Assembly (NCBI GenBank): GCA_964429675.1
Contig: CAYSDF010000001.1
Location: forward strand, 1-45,428
Origin: GWA2-44-9 sp964429675
Lineage (GTDB): Bacteria > Patescibacteriota > Minisyncoccia > 2-02-FULL-40-12 > GWA2-44-9
Length of the DNA stretch: 45,428 nucleotides
Reading direction: 5' to 3'
The stretch's first letter is position 1. Each line of letters opens with the position of its first letter. The notes beneath the pieces are model-generated. The model was given only the letters and a program-made list of their open reading frames with translations, ran no database searches and had not been told where the DNA came from. Shown piece by piece: positions 24,717 to 33,143 of this stretch. A program made the translations under genes and the position numbers.

Positions 24717-25522
24717 GTGTCGTAGTCAAACCATCTACGTTCTCGGCGGGGGCGACCATTATCGCTGCAGAACACAATTCTAATTTCGATACATTGTACG
24801 CCGACTACAATGGGAATATTACTAATTCCAATGTGGCGGCTTCCGCAGCGATAGCTTATTCTAAACTGAATCTGGCGACCAGTATCGTCAATGCTGATGT
24901 CGCTACCAATGCAGCTATTGTAGCGTCAAAACTGGTTCTTACCTCACCGGGCCCCATCGGAAGTGTAGCTTCGAATACGGGGGCCTTTACGAGTTGTTTT
25001 ATAGCGACGTTGACTTCAGGTACCAGTAGTCAGGGAAGTATACTTTATGATAACGGAACCTCGATAGTTAAGTTGGTAGGGGGAACCGCTGGGTGGTTAC
25101 TGACTACTCAAGGGCAAGCAGCGAATCCAAATTGGACAGCTCCACTACTTTATAGTGCCGGGACGTTATCGGAAGTCAATGCTTCGACCGAAAGAACACA
25201 TAGCGGAGATACGAATCTAACGAAGATGAAAGAAATCTCTCCATTGCCACGTTCAGGAACAGTGAGTACCTCCTATGACATGAATAACGTAGCCAGTTCG
25301 AATGGACAGGCTCAATTATACATCAATGATATCGCCGTAGGGACGCTCAATACGAATTCGAGCAACACCTATGTGACGTATACTGACACCGGGATTACCG
25401 CTGTTTATGGAGATAAGTTTCAGGTATATGCAAAGACAGTGGGAGGAGATACGGTGAAGGTGAAGAATTTTAAGATATTAGTGACGAATCCTTCCCAACC
25501 ACAGGAGTTGAGCGGATTATGA
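24713..25522 (+). CDS. Tail-fibre-like protein, second of a tandem pair
   Basis: The 269-residue protein shares its first 50 residues with the previous product (TFSAGATIIAAEHNSNFDTLYADYNGNITNSNV) and repeats the 'A.IA.SKL' heptad-like unit, then has a different distal region ending in QAQLYINDIAVGTLNTNSSNTYVTYTDTGI. It overlaps the previous gene by ATGA. It probably forms a receptor-binding fibre or spike with its twin. Confidence 0.7.
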   Translation: MSVVVKPSTFSAGATIIAAEHNSNFDTLYADYNGNITNSNVAASAAIAYSKLNLATSIVNADVATNAAIVASKLVLTSPGPIGSVASNTGAFTSCFIATLTSGTSSQGSILYDNGTSIVKLVGGTAGWLLTTQGQAANPNWTAPLLYSAGTLSEVNASTERTHSGDTNLTKMKEISPLPRSGTVSTSYDMNNVASSNGQAQLYINDIAVGTLNTNSSNTYVTYTDTGITAVYGDKFQVYAKTVGGDTVKVKNFKILVTNPSQPQELSGL

Positions 25523-25887
25523 GTACCGTAGACCAATTAGTCGAGATTTACCAAAAGCAAGAAGAATGGCACACGAATAAACTCTCTCCTGAAGATTCGA
25601 GAGAATATTTTATGGAGGTCATTGACAAGGGGGAAATTATTACTTGTCTTTCAAAAGAAAAAGAAGTATTGGGATATGTGGAATTCTATCAGATAGATAC
25701 GCACTCGGGGAAGATGGGAGTTGCTTTTAACGGATGGATACATCCTGATTATAGACGAGGGTTTGTTTTTAAAGAATTGTTTAAAGAGTTTATTAAAAGA
25801 AATTCCAACTGTCTATTTTTTGCGGAACACGCTTTGAGGAAGCAGACCAAACCAATCAAGGTATTTAAAAATAGGGAGGTGATTTAA
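25519..25887 (+). CDS. GNAT-like acetyltransferase
   Basis: This 122-residue protein shows the compressed GNAT core: a strand VLGYVEFYQID, a second strand VAFNGWIHPDYRRGFVFKELFKEFIKRN that contains the acetyl-CoA pyrophosphate loop-like RRGFVF, and a final strand. GNAT genes of this size are common in podoviruses between fibre and ejection genes, but their substrates are unknown. It overlaps the fibre gene by ATGA and has no signal for export. Confidence 0.65.
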   Translation: MSTVDQLVEIYQKQEEWHTNKLSPEDSREYFMEVIDKGEIITCLSKEKEVLGYVEFYQIDTHSGKMGVAFNGWIHPDYRRGFVFKELFKEFIKRNSNCLFFAEHALRKQTKPIKVFKNREVI

Positions 25888-26490
25888 GTGGGTGGTGACC
25901 GTACAAAAAATAAAACTTCGCAACAGACACAGACTCAGTATACAGCGAGTCCGGAAGAGCGACAGCTGATAAACTTTCAGCTGCAACAGGCACAGGCTTT
26001 TGACCCGATGCAAAGACAGCTCAATCAAAATGCAGGAGATTTGGTGAATAATCTTCTGCAGGGAAGGTCTCTGCCCGGCTACTTAAACAATCTCCCCGGA
26101 GGTATCGATGAGAATACTATCAGCGGGATATCGAAGCAAGCAATAGCCGATATCACGCCTCAGTTTCAGAAATCAGGAATACTGGATAGCGGGGTAGCGG
26201 CGCAGATAGCGGGCAGAACGTCAGCGGATATCCGGAATCAGGCGGCCCAGTTTAACTTACAGAATCTTCAGCAGCTATTGAATCTGGCGGTGGGAGGACA
26301 GGCACAGGTGCAGCAGCCGATACTTAATACAACTGCACAGTTGGGTGGTTCTTTGGCTGGATTAAGGACAATGAGCCAAAGCGGCAGCGGCAGCCAGACT
26401 ACGGTAGGAATGAATCCATTTTTGAAATCATTCCAAACTACACTTGGACAAACTGCTGGAAGTTTTGGACAAATATGGAAGAAAGGTTAG
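25888..26490 (+). CDS. Putative ejection (internal virion) protein A
   Basis: The GTG at 25888 follows a strong AGGGAGGTGA. The 200-residue product is very Gln-rich (QQTQTQYTASPEERQLINFQLQQAQAF), helical, low in charge and has a Gly/Ser-rich C-terminus. This composition and the place at the end of the virion genes match small ejection proteins such as those of P22 and T7-like phages, which leave the capsid with the DNA. Family assignment is by composition and order only. Confidence 0.6.
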   Translation: MGGDRTKNKTSQQTQTQYTASPEERQLINFQLQQAQAFDPMQRQLNQNAGDLVNNLLQGRSLPGYLNNLPGGIDENTISGISKQAIADITPQFQKSGILDSGVAAQIAGRTSADIRNQAAQFNLQNLQQLLNLAVGGQAQVQQPILNTTAQLGGSLAGLRTMSQSGSGSQTTVGMNPFLKSFQTTLGQTAGSFGQIWKKG

Positions 26491-26499
26491 GAGTTAAAA

Positions 26500-27342
26500 A
26501 TGCCACAATTAATGAAGAAGGATTCCTCTCCTTCGCCTAGTCAAAATTCTCAACCTGCTCAGCAGACTGACCCAATACAGGTACTTACTCAATTAGTTAG
26601 CGGGTTAGCCCAGATACAAAAGACCACATTGAATCCTTATCAGGAGGGAGTAGCTAAAGGTTTGAAGAAAGCTGGAGAACAACATGCGATTGATGCTTTG
26701 CAACAGGAGGTTCCTTCTGACCATATTGTTCAACAGGCAGGATTGAATCAGGCGGATATATTAGGACAACAGGCCGCACAGATTTCCAAGCCCACAACGA
26801 ATCCGGCAATGGCTATTCTGAAGAATATCGTAGGTCTTGGCCCTGATTTTCAGCAGTCCCAGTTAAATACTATCGGGAAAGCTCAAACGATTGCCGGACA
26901 GCAACCGATACAACCTAACGAAGTCGCTGGGATTGAGCAGACAAAAGCTCAGACAAAAGTATTAAATCAATTAATGACTGGGGAAGCACCTATCCAGCCT
27001 AAAGATATCCTCGACCTTGACAGGCAGACTTATTCAGCGATGATACAGACTTCCAATGAAGCATGGCAGAGAAATAACGAAGAGATAGCTAAGATGCAGG
27101 AACAGTATAAGACGCTCCAAGAAGGACGTTCGCAGTTTGGGAAAATGTTTGGGAATCAAACAGGTGAGATGAAAAATCTTTCGACTCTCATTATTCAAAA
27201 AATGAAACAGAATCAGACTCATATTTTGAATATGCAGAATTTACTCAATAACCCTCCTAAGCCAGCCAATAATAACAGTCCTTTTAAGGTTGGCGAACAG
27301 TATAATGGTGAGACAATTAAAAAGGTCATAAAAATTAAATAA
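26500..27342 (+). CDS. Putative ejection protein B (Gln-rich helical)
   Basis: This 280-residue protein is Gln/Pro-rich at its N-terminus and then has long amphipathic helices (WQRNNEEIAKMQEQYKTLQEGRSQFGKMF). No enzymatic motif is seen. It lies between two other candidate ejection proteins and shares their composition. AGGAG lies seven bases ahead. Its last base is shared with the next ATG (TAATG). Confidence 0.6.
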   Translation: MPQLMKKDSSPSPSQNSQPAQQTDPIQVLTQLVSGLAQIQKTTLNPYQEGVAKGLKKAGEQHAIDALQQEVPSDHIVQQAGLNQADILGQQAAQISKPTTNPAMAILKNIVGLGPDFQQSQLNTIGKAQTIAGQQPIQPNEVAGIEQTKAQTKVLNQLMTGEAPIQPKDILDLDRQTYSAMIQTSNEAWQRNNEEIAKMQEQYKTLQEGRSQFGKMFGNQTGEMKNLSTLIIQKMKQNQTHILNMQNLLNNPPKPANNNSPFKVGEQYNGETIKKVIKIK

Positions 27343-29321
27343 TGGGCACTTATCAAATCACAACCGATAAGGGAACATATCAGGTAGAAACGGATAATCC
27401 TCAGAATAATTTTGAGCAGATTAATTCTCAGGATGTCAACAATACTTTAGATAAGATGTCTCCTGAAGGACAGAATCAACCCAAAGCTCCGGCACAAAGT
27501 TTTGGTGACCAAGTGATGAATAATATTGCTCAATTCGGAAAGAGTGCGTATGAGGTAACACCTTTTGCCAAAAGGATAGCCCAGCTTACCGGGTCTAAGG
27601 CCGATGAAATATATGCACAGGTTGGAAATCCTGACGGCATACTGCAGAACATCAGTTCTCTTGCTGGGGAAATGGCTCCACAGGTGGCGATGGCTGCTCC
27701 ATTTATGAAAGGTGCTAATATTTTAATGACTGGGATGCAGTCATTGATTAAAGGTGCTGCTCCTACAGCAGCCAGAGCTATTACTGGTGGGATTGTTGGT
27801 TCTCCGATGGTGAGGGGAGCGGTGGGTTTAGGAGCGTTTTCAGGAACAAAGGCAGCACTGACTGGAGATAATCCTGTAGATGCGACTATGCAAGGAGTCA
27901 CGCAAGGGCTTATTTATGGGGCCTTAGCCAAGATGGGTGCTACATTTATCCCGAAGAGAATTCCGTTTGCCGAGAGTTTAGGTTCTGCAGTAGGTGGAGG
28001 TATTGCCGGAGCTTTAACTGCACCAAATGAAGACAAAAGAAATGCGTCAGCTGTTTTTATGGGTGCTTTGGCAGCTTTGACTCCAGAAGAAAGATTTGAT
28101 TTTCATAAGACTTTAGCCAACAATGTGAATCCTGTTCAATGGGAGAGATATCTTAGGGAAGGACTTCAAATTCCTAAAGACGATACTAAGGTTATTTTAG
28201 ATAATGGAATGCAGGAAATTGAGCGGGTAGGCACTATGCAGATACCGGTCAATAATCAATATGGTGGGCAAGATATACTTACCCCGGTACAAATTGCTCA
28301 AAAATTCTATCAAGAAGGCATTTTAAATATCAGAAAGAATATCAGTGGACAATTTGATGAAGCGATAAAAAATAACGATAATCAGAAGCCAGCGGATATT
28401 GCCGAGTTTTTAACTGGGATTAAAAAGCAGGTGGATAATTACGGAGACCCTACGTCACCCGTTGTTTCAAGGTTTAATAAAACATTGAGTGCGCTGGAGG
28501 GTTTCCAGCCGACAACGACTCAAGAAGAATTAACCGGCACAAAGGAACAAGCTAATGTAACTCCTAATTTACGTAAAGTGAGCATCACTGATTTACCAAA
28601 AAATCTTCAGGAACAGGTAAGAAAGCAGCTGGGGGCAAAAGGAGATATCACAAATTTGAATCTTAACGCTCTTCATGAGTTAAAGATGAAGATGTTTGAT
28701 GCGGTTTCGGATAAAACTTGGCGAGACCCCGGGAACACAACCCCTGAAGAAAGATTTGCTAAATCAATAGGTAAGCAGATAAGTGAGTATATTGGGAAGA
28801 ATAATGATTTGTATAAACAGGCCACGGTTGAATATGCCAAAATGAGGAAAATTCAGGCGCATATCATGGATTTAAATACCTCTGATTTGGGAAAGAATTG
28901 GAACCATCTTCAACCGGCCCAAAGAGCAGATATGCTGAATACAATCAATGGCATAGGGTCTTATTTTAAACAGAAAGGAGTTGATGAATATAATCCTAAA
29001 GGTTTACTTGAAAAGTATCATGCCTATAATTCAATCTCTAATCCTGACCCAACTTCTTTCCGAAATAATGCTCCTTTAAAAATAGCTTTTGAACGGGCAG
29101 GGACTATTATGGGTGGCATTGTGGCATTGCCATTGGGAGGAGTCCATACAGCGGCGATTGGGAGTGCGGTTGGATATTTAACAGCGGTAAAGTACATGAG
29201 ACCGAGTAGTTATATTTCAATTCTCAAAATGATAAAACCTAATTTACAAACTCCTACCTCAATGTCCTCAGGAGAAGCCTTGACTACTTTGAAAAAAATC
29301 ATCTCCTCGAAAACTCCATAG
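27342..29321 (+). CDS. Putative large ejection protein with Gly/Ala-rich membrane-active region
   Basis: This 659-residue protein has a polar N-terminus and a long Gly/Ala-rich hydrophobic region (about residues 110-245, e.g. GAAPTAARAITGGIVGSPMVRGAVGLGAFSG) able to insert into membranes. A helical middle follows, then a second Gly-rich hydrophobic segment near the C-terminus (GTIMGGIVALPLGGVHTAAIGSAVGYL). These features fit a pore-forming ejection protein that helps DNA cross the cell envelope. It is the last rightward gene and its end overlaps a convergent micro-ORF. Confidence 0.6.
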   Translation: MGTYQITTDKGTYQVETDNPQNNFEQINSQDVNNTLDKMSPEGQNQPKAPAQSFGDQVMNNIAQFGKSAYEVTPFAKRIAQLTGSKADEIYAQVGNPDGILQNISSLAGEMAPQVAMAAPFMKGANILMTGMQSLIKGAAPTAARAITGGIVGSPMVRGAVGLGAFSGTKAALTGDNPVDATMQGVTQGLIYGALAKMGATFIPKRIPFAESLGSAVGGGIAGALTAPNEDKRNASAVFMGALAALTPEERFDFHKTLANNVNPVQWERYLREGLQIPKDDTKVILDNGMQEIERVGTMQIPVNNQYGGQDILTPVQIAQKFYQEGILNIRKNISGQFDEAIKNNDNQKPADIAEFLTGIKKQVDNYGDPTSPVVSRFNKTLSALEGFQPTTTQEELTGTKEQANVTPNLRKVSITDLPKNLQEQVRKQLGAKGDITNLNLNALHELKMKMFDAVSDKTWRDPGNTTPEERFAKSIGKQISEYIGKNNDLYKQATVEYAKMRKIQAHIMDLNTSDLGKNWNHLQPAQRADMLNTINGIGSYFKQKGVDEYNPKGLLEKYHAYNSISNPDPTSFRNNAPLKIAFERAGTIMGGIVALPLGGVHTAAIGSAVGYLTAVKYMRPSSYISILKMIKPNLQTPTSMSSGEALTTLKKIISSKTP

Positions 29322-29361
29322 CTAGAACAATTAAGGCAATTAAAGCTAATCCTTCCATCAT
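29299..29361 (-). CDS. 20-residue hydrophobic peptide at the end of the leftward operon
   Basis: A perfect GGAGG lies eight bases before ATGATG on the minus strand. The frame encodes MMEGLALIALIVLAMEFSRR, a single short hydrophobic helix with a basic end, and stops at 29299. It follows the last glycosyltransferase by 13 bases and runs 23 bases into the convergent ejection gene. The strong ribosome site argues for translation. A membrane microprotein with regulatory function is one guess; chance is the alternative. Confidence 0.4.
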   Translation of the reverse strand: MMEGLALIALIVLAMEFSRR

Positions 29362-29374
29362 TTTTTTAACCTCC

Positions 29375-30271
29375 TTATTCCCAAATACCTTTTTCACCTT
29401 GACTTTTAGTTAATAAATCCTTATCCTCAAACGGCTCAAATGTATCGTTCCTTTGTTTTACGACAAACTTCATGCGTGACAGGTTAATCGGGCCCTGAGC
29501 AAGGAGTGTCTGAATCTTTTTAGGGTCATAGGTTGTCCATGATTTCTCAAGGACGCCCCTATCGTAATTATACCCCTTTGCGAATGGTCGTTGCAAGAAC
29601 TCACTTTGGTTCCGGCTTTCTCCGATTAAAAATGATTTTCCAAGATGGTCAATGTCAATATAACAATCACCCCCTCCGAAGATTTCAACCGTCCCTCCAT
29701 CCGCATAGGCTCTCATCACGATATCATTCTCGTACTGCCCGCAGACGTATCTTCGGTCAATACCACCTAATTTATCCAGATACTCTCTGCTCATCATACC
29801 TAATGGAGCCATGAGAGGGGTGTCGGGCTGAAATCCAAAAAAACAGTGATGACTCATATTGAATAACTGTCCTTCAGGGAGATTGTACCCGCTTTCTTTG
29901 GTCTGAATAGAGAGAATGAGTTTTTCGTTATTCTTTGACTTCCAGTGAGTGTAGGCTTTATCCAAGACACCGTTAGGGAATTCGCAGTCGTCAGCAACCC
30001 AGACCACAACTGCTCCGGTGCAATGCCTACGGGCGATTTCGTAACACTGAGCCGGTTTTATGTTTTCGGTTATTATGTATTTCAAAGGTTGCCCATTTTT
30101 AAATTGAAATACTATAGGGCCAAGAACTTTTTCAAAAGCATTCCCCGCAAAGACCACCTCTATTTCGCTCACATTTGACTTGAGAGAGGCGAAGAACGAT
30201 TCCCATAGCTTTGGTCTGACTGCGGAGGCAAAGAGTGAAATTTGAGGCCTTCTAGGCGTTTCTGAGGTCAT
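29375..30271 (-). CDS. Glycosyltransferase B2 (GT-A fold, paralogue of the one at 33143)
   Basis: The 298-residue protein has the N-terminal ISLFASAVRP strand, NIKPAQCYEIARRHCTG, then VWVADDCEFP with Asp94-Asp95 as the likely metal site, GGIDRRYVCGQYENDIVMR, and a C-terminal DTFEPFEDKDL tail. All these blocks recur in the protein at 33143-33967, so they are duplicates. The enzyme would transfer an activated sugar; the acceptor is unknown. It is the last enzyme gene of the leftward sugar operon and starts within the preceding small gene. Confidence 0.8.
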   Translation of the reverse strand: MTSETPRRPQISLFASAVRPKLWESFFASLKSNVSEIEVVFAGNAFEKVLGPIVFQFKNGQPLKYIITENIKPAQCYEIARRHCTGAVVVWVADDCEFPNGVLDKAYTHWKSKNNEKLILSIQTKESGYNLPEGQLFNMSHHCFFGFQPDTPLMAPLGMMSREYLDKLGGIDRRYVCGQYENDIVMRAYADGGTVEIFGGGDCYIDIDHLGKSFLIGESRNQSEFLQRPFAKGYNYDRGVLEKSWTTYDPKKIQTLLAQGPINLSRMKFVVKQRNDTFEPFEDKDLLTKSQGEKGIWE

Positions 30272-30473
30272 TTTTATCTCCTACTGTCACATCTTGGTTC
30301 ATACTGAGGTTTTTTGGCAAAACTGATTCTAAAACCATTTTATATGTATCAAATGCTACATTGTGAATAATAAATTGGCCATTTTCTTTATGTATAATAG
30401 GCCCGACTTTACTTCTTTCGATACCATCCCATACTTCGTTAATAATTTGTGAAATCTGTGAGGCTTTAAGCAT
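30252..30473 (-). CDS. Small protein between two glycosyltransferases
   Basis: From ATG 30473 (AAAGGAG about eight bases ahead) the product is 73 residues, with KASQISQIINEVWDGIERSKVGPIIHKENGQFIIHNVAFDTYKMVLESVL as a mixed alpha/beta core. An upstream in-frame ATG at 30539 would run through the end of the preceding gene and lacks a ribosome site. It overlaps both neighbours. Not recognised; perhaps an accessory subunit for the adjacent transferases. Confidence 0.6.
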   Translation of the reverse strand: MLKASQISQIINEVWDGIERSKVGPIIHKENGQFIIHNVAFDTYKMVLESVLPKNLSMNQDVTVGDKNDLRNA

Positions 30474-31254
30474 TCTGGGGCTCCTTTCCGAAGCGTCTTT
30501 CCCAACGACTCGGACATTCTTTCCAGTTATTAAGATCAAGATTGATTCTCTGCTTGCTTTTTGCGTAGCTATATATCATCTTGAAAATATACGTATCATG
30601 GTAGGTCTGGGCATTATGTATTGGCCCGTGGTCTCCGGTCGTACCGGGCATATGCCCGCACTTAAACATCATTGATTCTTGAAGGATGAACTTGACTCCC
30701 ATGTTATAGAAGCGGATAGACAAGTCATTATAAGCCATTGGACAGACCTCGAAAGACTTGGCATCCCAACCCCCAGTTTCAATTAACAACTGACGTGGAA
30801 TCAATCCTTCCATTAGCATCAAACAATCACGTGGGATGAACTCGCATCTACTGCCTTCATGAGTGTAAATATAATAATACTGAATATCAGCCATTTGCGG
30901 GTTTTCGTGGAAGTTAATCCCTTCATAGTACTTACCCACAACAACGGTTTTATAATCTTTATCCTTTAGCAACTCTTTAGCTATATCAAGTGACTTTGGC
31001 AAAAAGATACCATCATCGGCAGCCCATGTTACGTAATCTCCGGTCGCATGAGTTAAAGCGATTTGCTGGGCCCGGACAGGACTTCCCCAGTCTTCGATAA
31101 ACTTGACGTTTTCCTTTCCTTCCAGACTACGGGGCGGTGGATAGGGGCCGCAGAAGATTATTTCCCATGTTCCGCTAAAAGATTCTGCCACTGAGTCATA
31201 AAGCTGTTTCCAGTTGCCCGGGCGAATCCCGGGGACTAAGACTGATAATTCCAC
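30466..31254 (-). CDS. Glycosyltransferase A2 (GT-2-like, paralogue of the one at 32391)
   Basis: The GTG start has AGGAGGTGA ahead and overlaps the previous stop by one base. The 262-residue product has ELSVLVPGIRPGNW, a GT-2-like nucleotide-binding half with YVTWAADDGIFLP (Asp80-Asp81), a GGWD acceptor-side motif, and the C-terminal CGHMPGTTGDHGPIH and NWKECPSRWERRFG blocks. These are all shared with the 32391 protein. It likely adds a sugar to an envelope or virion glycan. Confidence 0.8.
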   Translation of the reverse strand: MELSVLVPGIRPGNWKQLYDSVAESFSGTWEIIFCGPYPPPRSLEGKENVKFIEDWGSPVRAQQIALTHATGDYVTWAADDGIFLPKSLDIAKELLKDKDYKTVVVGKYYEGINFHENPQMADIQYYYIYTHEGSRCEFIPRDCLMLMEGLIPRQLLIETGGWDAKSFEVCPMAYNDLSIRFYNMGVKFILQESMMFKCGHMPGTTGDHGPIHNAQTYHDTYIFKMIYSYAKSKQRINLDLNNWKECPSRWERRFGKEPQNA

Positions 31255-31661
31255 TAATCACCTCCTATGATTTCAAAATGCGGTAAAGGGAAGACCAATT
31301 TACCTCCCTGTTTAAGAAACTTTTTTTCTCGTTTGATAATGTGTTCCTTGAAATGCCACGGAAGAACAAAGAAATAGTCTGGTTCCATGGAACGGGCTAT
31401 TTCTTCAGAGACGATAAGAATATTTGTCCCCGGAGTATAACAGCCCCACTTTTCTTTATTCACATCTGCGATAAGAGGCAGTTCTTTTCTGGTTAATCCG
31501 CAGTATTGCAGAAGTACATTGCCTTTTGTGGAAGCACCATAACCCAAAACTAGCAATTTATTTAAGCTGGCCTCTAGTGTAAAAAACCGCCAGATATCTT
31601 GCCGATGCTGTTTAATTTGTGTTTCAAATTTTTTGAAAGGTGACACGGAAACTTCCTCCAT
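31254..31661 (-). CDS. C-methyltransferase, C-terminal domain (second of two ORFs)
   Basis: The 135-residue frame matches the C-terminal domain of sugar C-methyltransferases (Methyltransf_14). Key blocks are LVLGYGASTKGNVLLQYCGL, ADVNKEKWGCYTPGTNI, ISEEIARSMEPDYFFVLPWHFKE, and FLKQGGKLVFPLP. It overlaps the N-terminal ORF by 38 bases in the +1 frame; a one-base change in the A6 run near 31630-31635 would fuse them into a normal protein of about 380 residues. Its apparent own start (ATG 31661) would give a meaningless N-terminus, so it is best seen as half of one enzyme. Confidence 0.8.
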   Translation of the reverse strand: MEEVSVSPFKKFETQIKQHRQDIWRFFTLEASLNKLLVLGYGASTKGNVLLQYCGLTRKELPLIADVNKEKWGCYTPGTNILIVSEEIARSMEPDYFFVLPWHFKEHIIKREKKFLKQGGKLVFPLPHFEIIGGD

Positions 31662-32394
31662 TGATTTCGTTATAGTTGATATCGATAATTTTCAGTTCAG
31701 CGGCTTCGGCAATGAATTCCATCTGCGGTATATCGTAGTAGCATTTATGTTCGTGACAGATGGTATCGTAGGAATTATTTTCCAACATTCTAGGAAGATA
31801 GCTTTGTTCGGTAACCCAGATACCGCCTTTTCCCAGCATATCTTGTATTCGATAAGCTAAGGTAAATGGGCTATCCACATCATAGAACATCGCAATCGAA
31901 GTGATAACTTTAACTTGTTTCGTAAGAATCCTGTCAAGATAGAGAGAAGGGAAAAAATCGTTGACGAAGATAATTTCTTCTCCATAAAAAGAACTGAATT
32001 TAGAGATTGGGTCAATACCTATCTTGGTGCAGGGAGTTTTGTAGGATTTTAAAAGTGTAGCATCGTTGCTGCCGATATCTAGAACGATATCATCTTTGTT
32101 TAGTTTCACCCGTTTCTTGATTTCTGCGACAATCCCTTCGATATGTTTGACCATAGAGGCATTGAGATTTGATTGGTATCCGTAATGGTCTCCCCAGAGA
32201 ATATCTGAGGTGACGCTATGTCTTAATTGAACCAACTCACACTTTTTACACTGAACCAATTCCAGCGGTGCTTTGAGTAATTTCTTATCCGGCTTCTTTG
32301 GGAAATATCCAGTGAGTGCCATTTCGCCTAAATTTAAAACAGGTTTAAGTTTTGAACTACAGCACAGACGACAACGAAAGATTTCTCGAATCAA
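31624..32394 (-). CDS. Sugar C-methyltransferase, N-terminal part (SAM domain), frameshifted from its C-terminal half
   Basis: This ORF has the zinc-binding head (CRLCCSSKLKPVLNLGEMALTGYFP, then CKKCELVQL), a class I SAM-binding motif (VLDIGSNDATLL), and IWVTEQSYLPRM and NNSYDTICHEHKCYY blocks of TylC3/NovU-type sugar C-methyltransferases. It stops just after NGGSFRVT, in the middle of the conserved domain junction. TTG 32394 has AAGGAG eight bases ahead and is preferred over ATG 32412, which has none. It would methylate a carbon of a keto-deoxysugar nucleotide such as that made by the neighbouring SDR. Confidence 0.85.
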   Translation of the reverse strand: MIREIFRCRLCCSSKLKPVLNLGEMALTGYFPKKPDKKLLKAPLELVQCKKCELVQLRHSVTSDILWGDHYGYQSNLNASMVKHIEGIVAEIKKRVKLNKDDIVLDIGSNDATLLKSYKTPCTKIGIDPISKFSSFYGEEIIFVNDFFPSLYLDRILTKQVKVITSIAMFYDVDSPFTLAYRIQDMLGKGGIWVTEQSYLPRMLENNSYDTICHEHKCYYDIPQMEFIAEAAELKIIDINYNEINGGSFRVTFQKI

Positions 32395-33143
32395 CCGAAT
32401 CTCCTTGCCCATTTTTCTGGCGATTTTTTCCAGTTATCGAGAGGGATTTTAATTCTGTCCTCGCAGCTTGGTTGGTTATAGATTTTTTTGTAAATCTCCA
32501 TATCCACAAAGAATCCATCGTGAATAGGTTTATGGTCGCCACTCTCTCCGGGCATCCACTCACACTTCAAAACAACTTCGTCGCTCAAGATAGTCTTTGC
32601 TCCCCAGAATTGAAGTCGTATTCCCAAATCCAGTTCTCCGACAGCGATGGTCTCAAACTGGCAGTCCCAGCCCCCGATATCGTTAAGCAATTTAGTGGGA
32701 TAAATTCCAAAATTAATCAGCTTGAAGTTATGCGGGATGTAGTGGGCGTGGGTCTGGTTATGATAGCGGAGATTGTAGAAATTAGGGTCGTTCATATTCT
32801 GAAAAGCCTGATGACTCTGGTTGATAGAAGAGTTCCATTCGATGAATTTTAAGTTGACGACGGTATCTTCTTTGGCGAGCGCCATCGCTCTATCCATAGC
32901 TCCGGGAAGATAGGTTGCATCATCAACGGCCCGGTGGATATACTCTCCTCTGGCCTCAATAAGCCCTAACTGCTGGCAGCGAATAGGTGTCCCGTAATCT
33001 TTAATGAGTTTCCCTACGTCCATAAACGCAATACTCGGAGAGATGGTGATTAATTCCATTTCACCGGTGTAGCTTTTTTTAAAAGAATCGTAAAAGTTCT
33101 TTAAGTATCCGGGGCGAATCGTTGGTAAGATAACTGAGAGCAT
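32391..33143 (-). CDS. Glycosyltransferase A1 (GT-2-like, paralogue of the one at 30466)
   Basis: From ATG 33143, which overlaps the previous stop as TAATG with AGGTGG ahead, the product is 250 residues. It has LSVILPTIRPGYLKNFYDS, RAVDDATYLP (Asp74-Asp75), GGWDCQFE, CEWMPGESGDHKPIHDG and NWKKSPEKWARRFG, block for block like A2. An in-frame GTG nine bases upstream is possible. The acceptor and donor sugars are unknown. Confidence 0.8.
   Translation of the reverse strand: MLSVILPTIRPGYLKNFYDSFKKSYTGEMELITISPSIAFMDVGKLIKDYGTPIRCQQLGLIEARGEYIHRAVDDATYLPGAMDRAMALAKEDTVVNLKFIEWNSSINQSHQAFQNMNDPNFYNLRYHNQTHAHYIPHNFKLINFGIYPTKLLNDIGGWDCQFETIAVGELDLGIRLQFWGAKTILSDEVVLKCEWMPGESGDHKPIHDGFFVDMEIYKKIYNQPSCEDRIKIPLDNWKKSPEKWARRFG

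Noticed and set aside
31624..31661. Programmed -1 frameshift joining the methyltransferase ORFs
   Set aside because: The run has six A residues, but the required shift is +1 (or -2), so a standard -1 slippery site does not apply; an indel is simpler.
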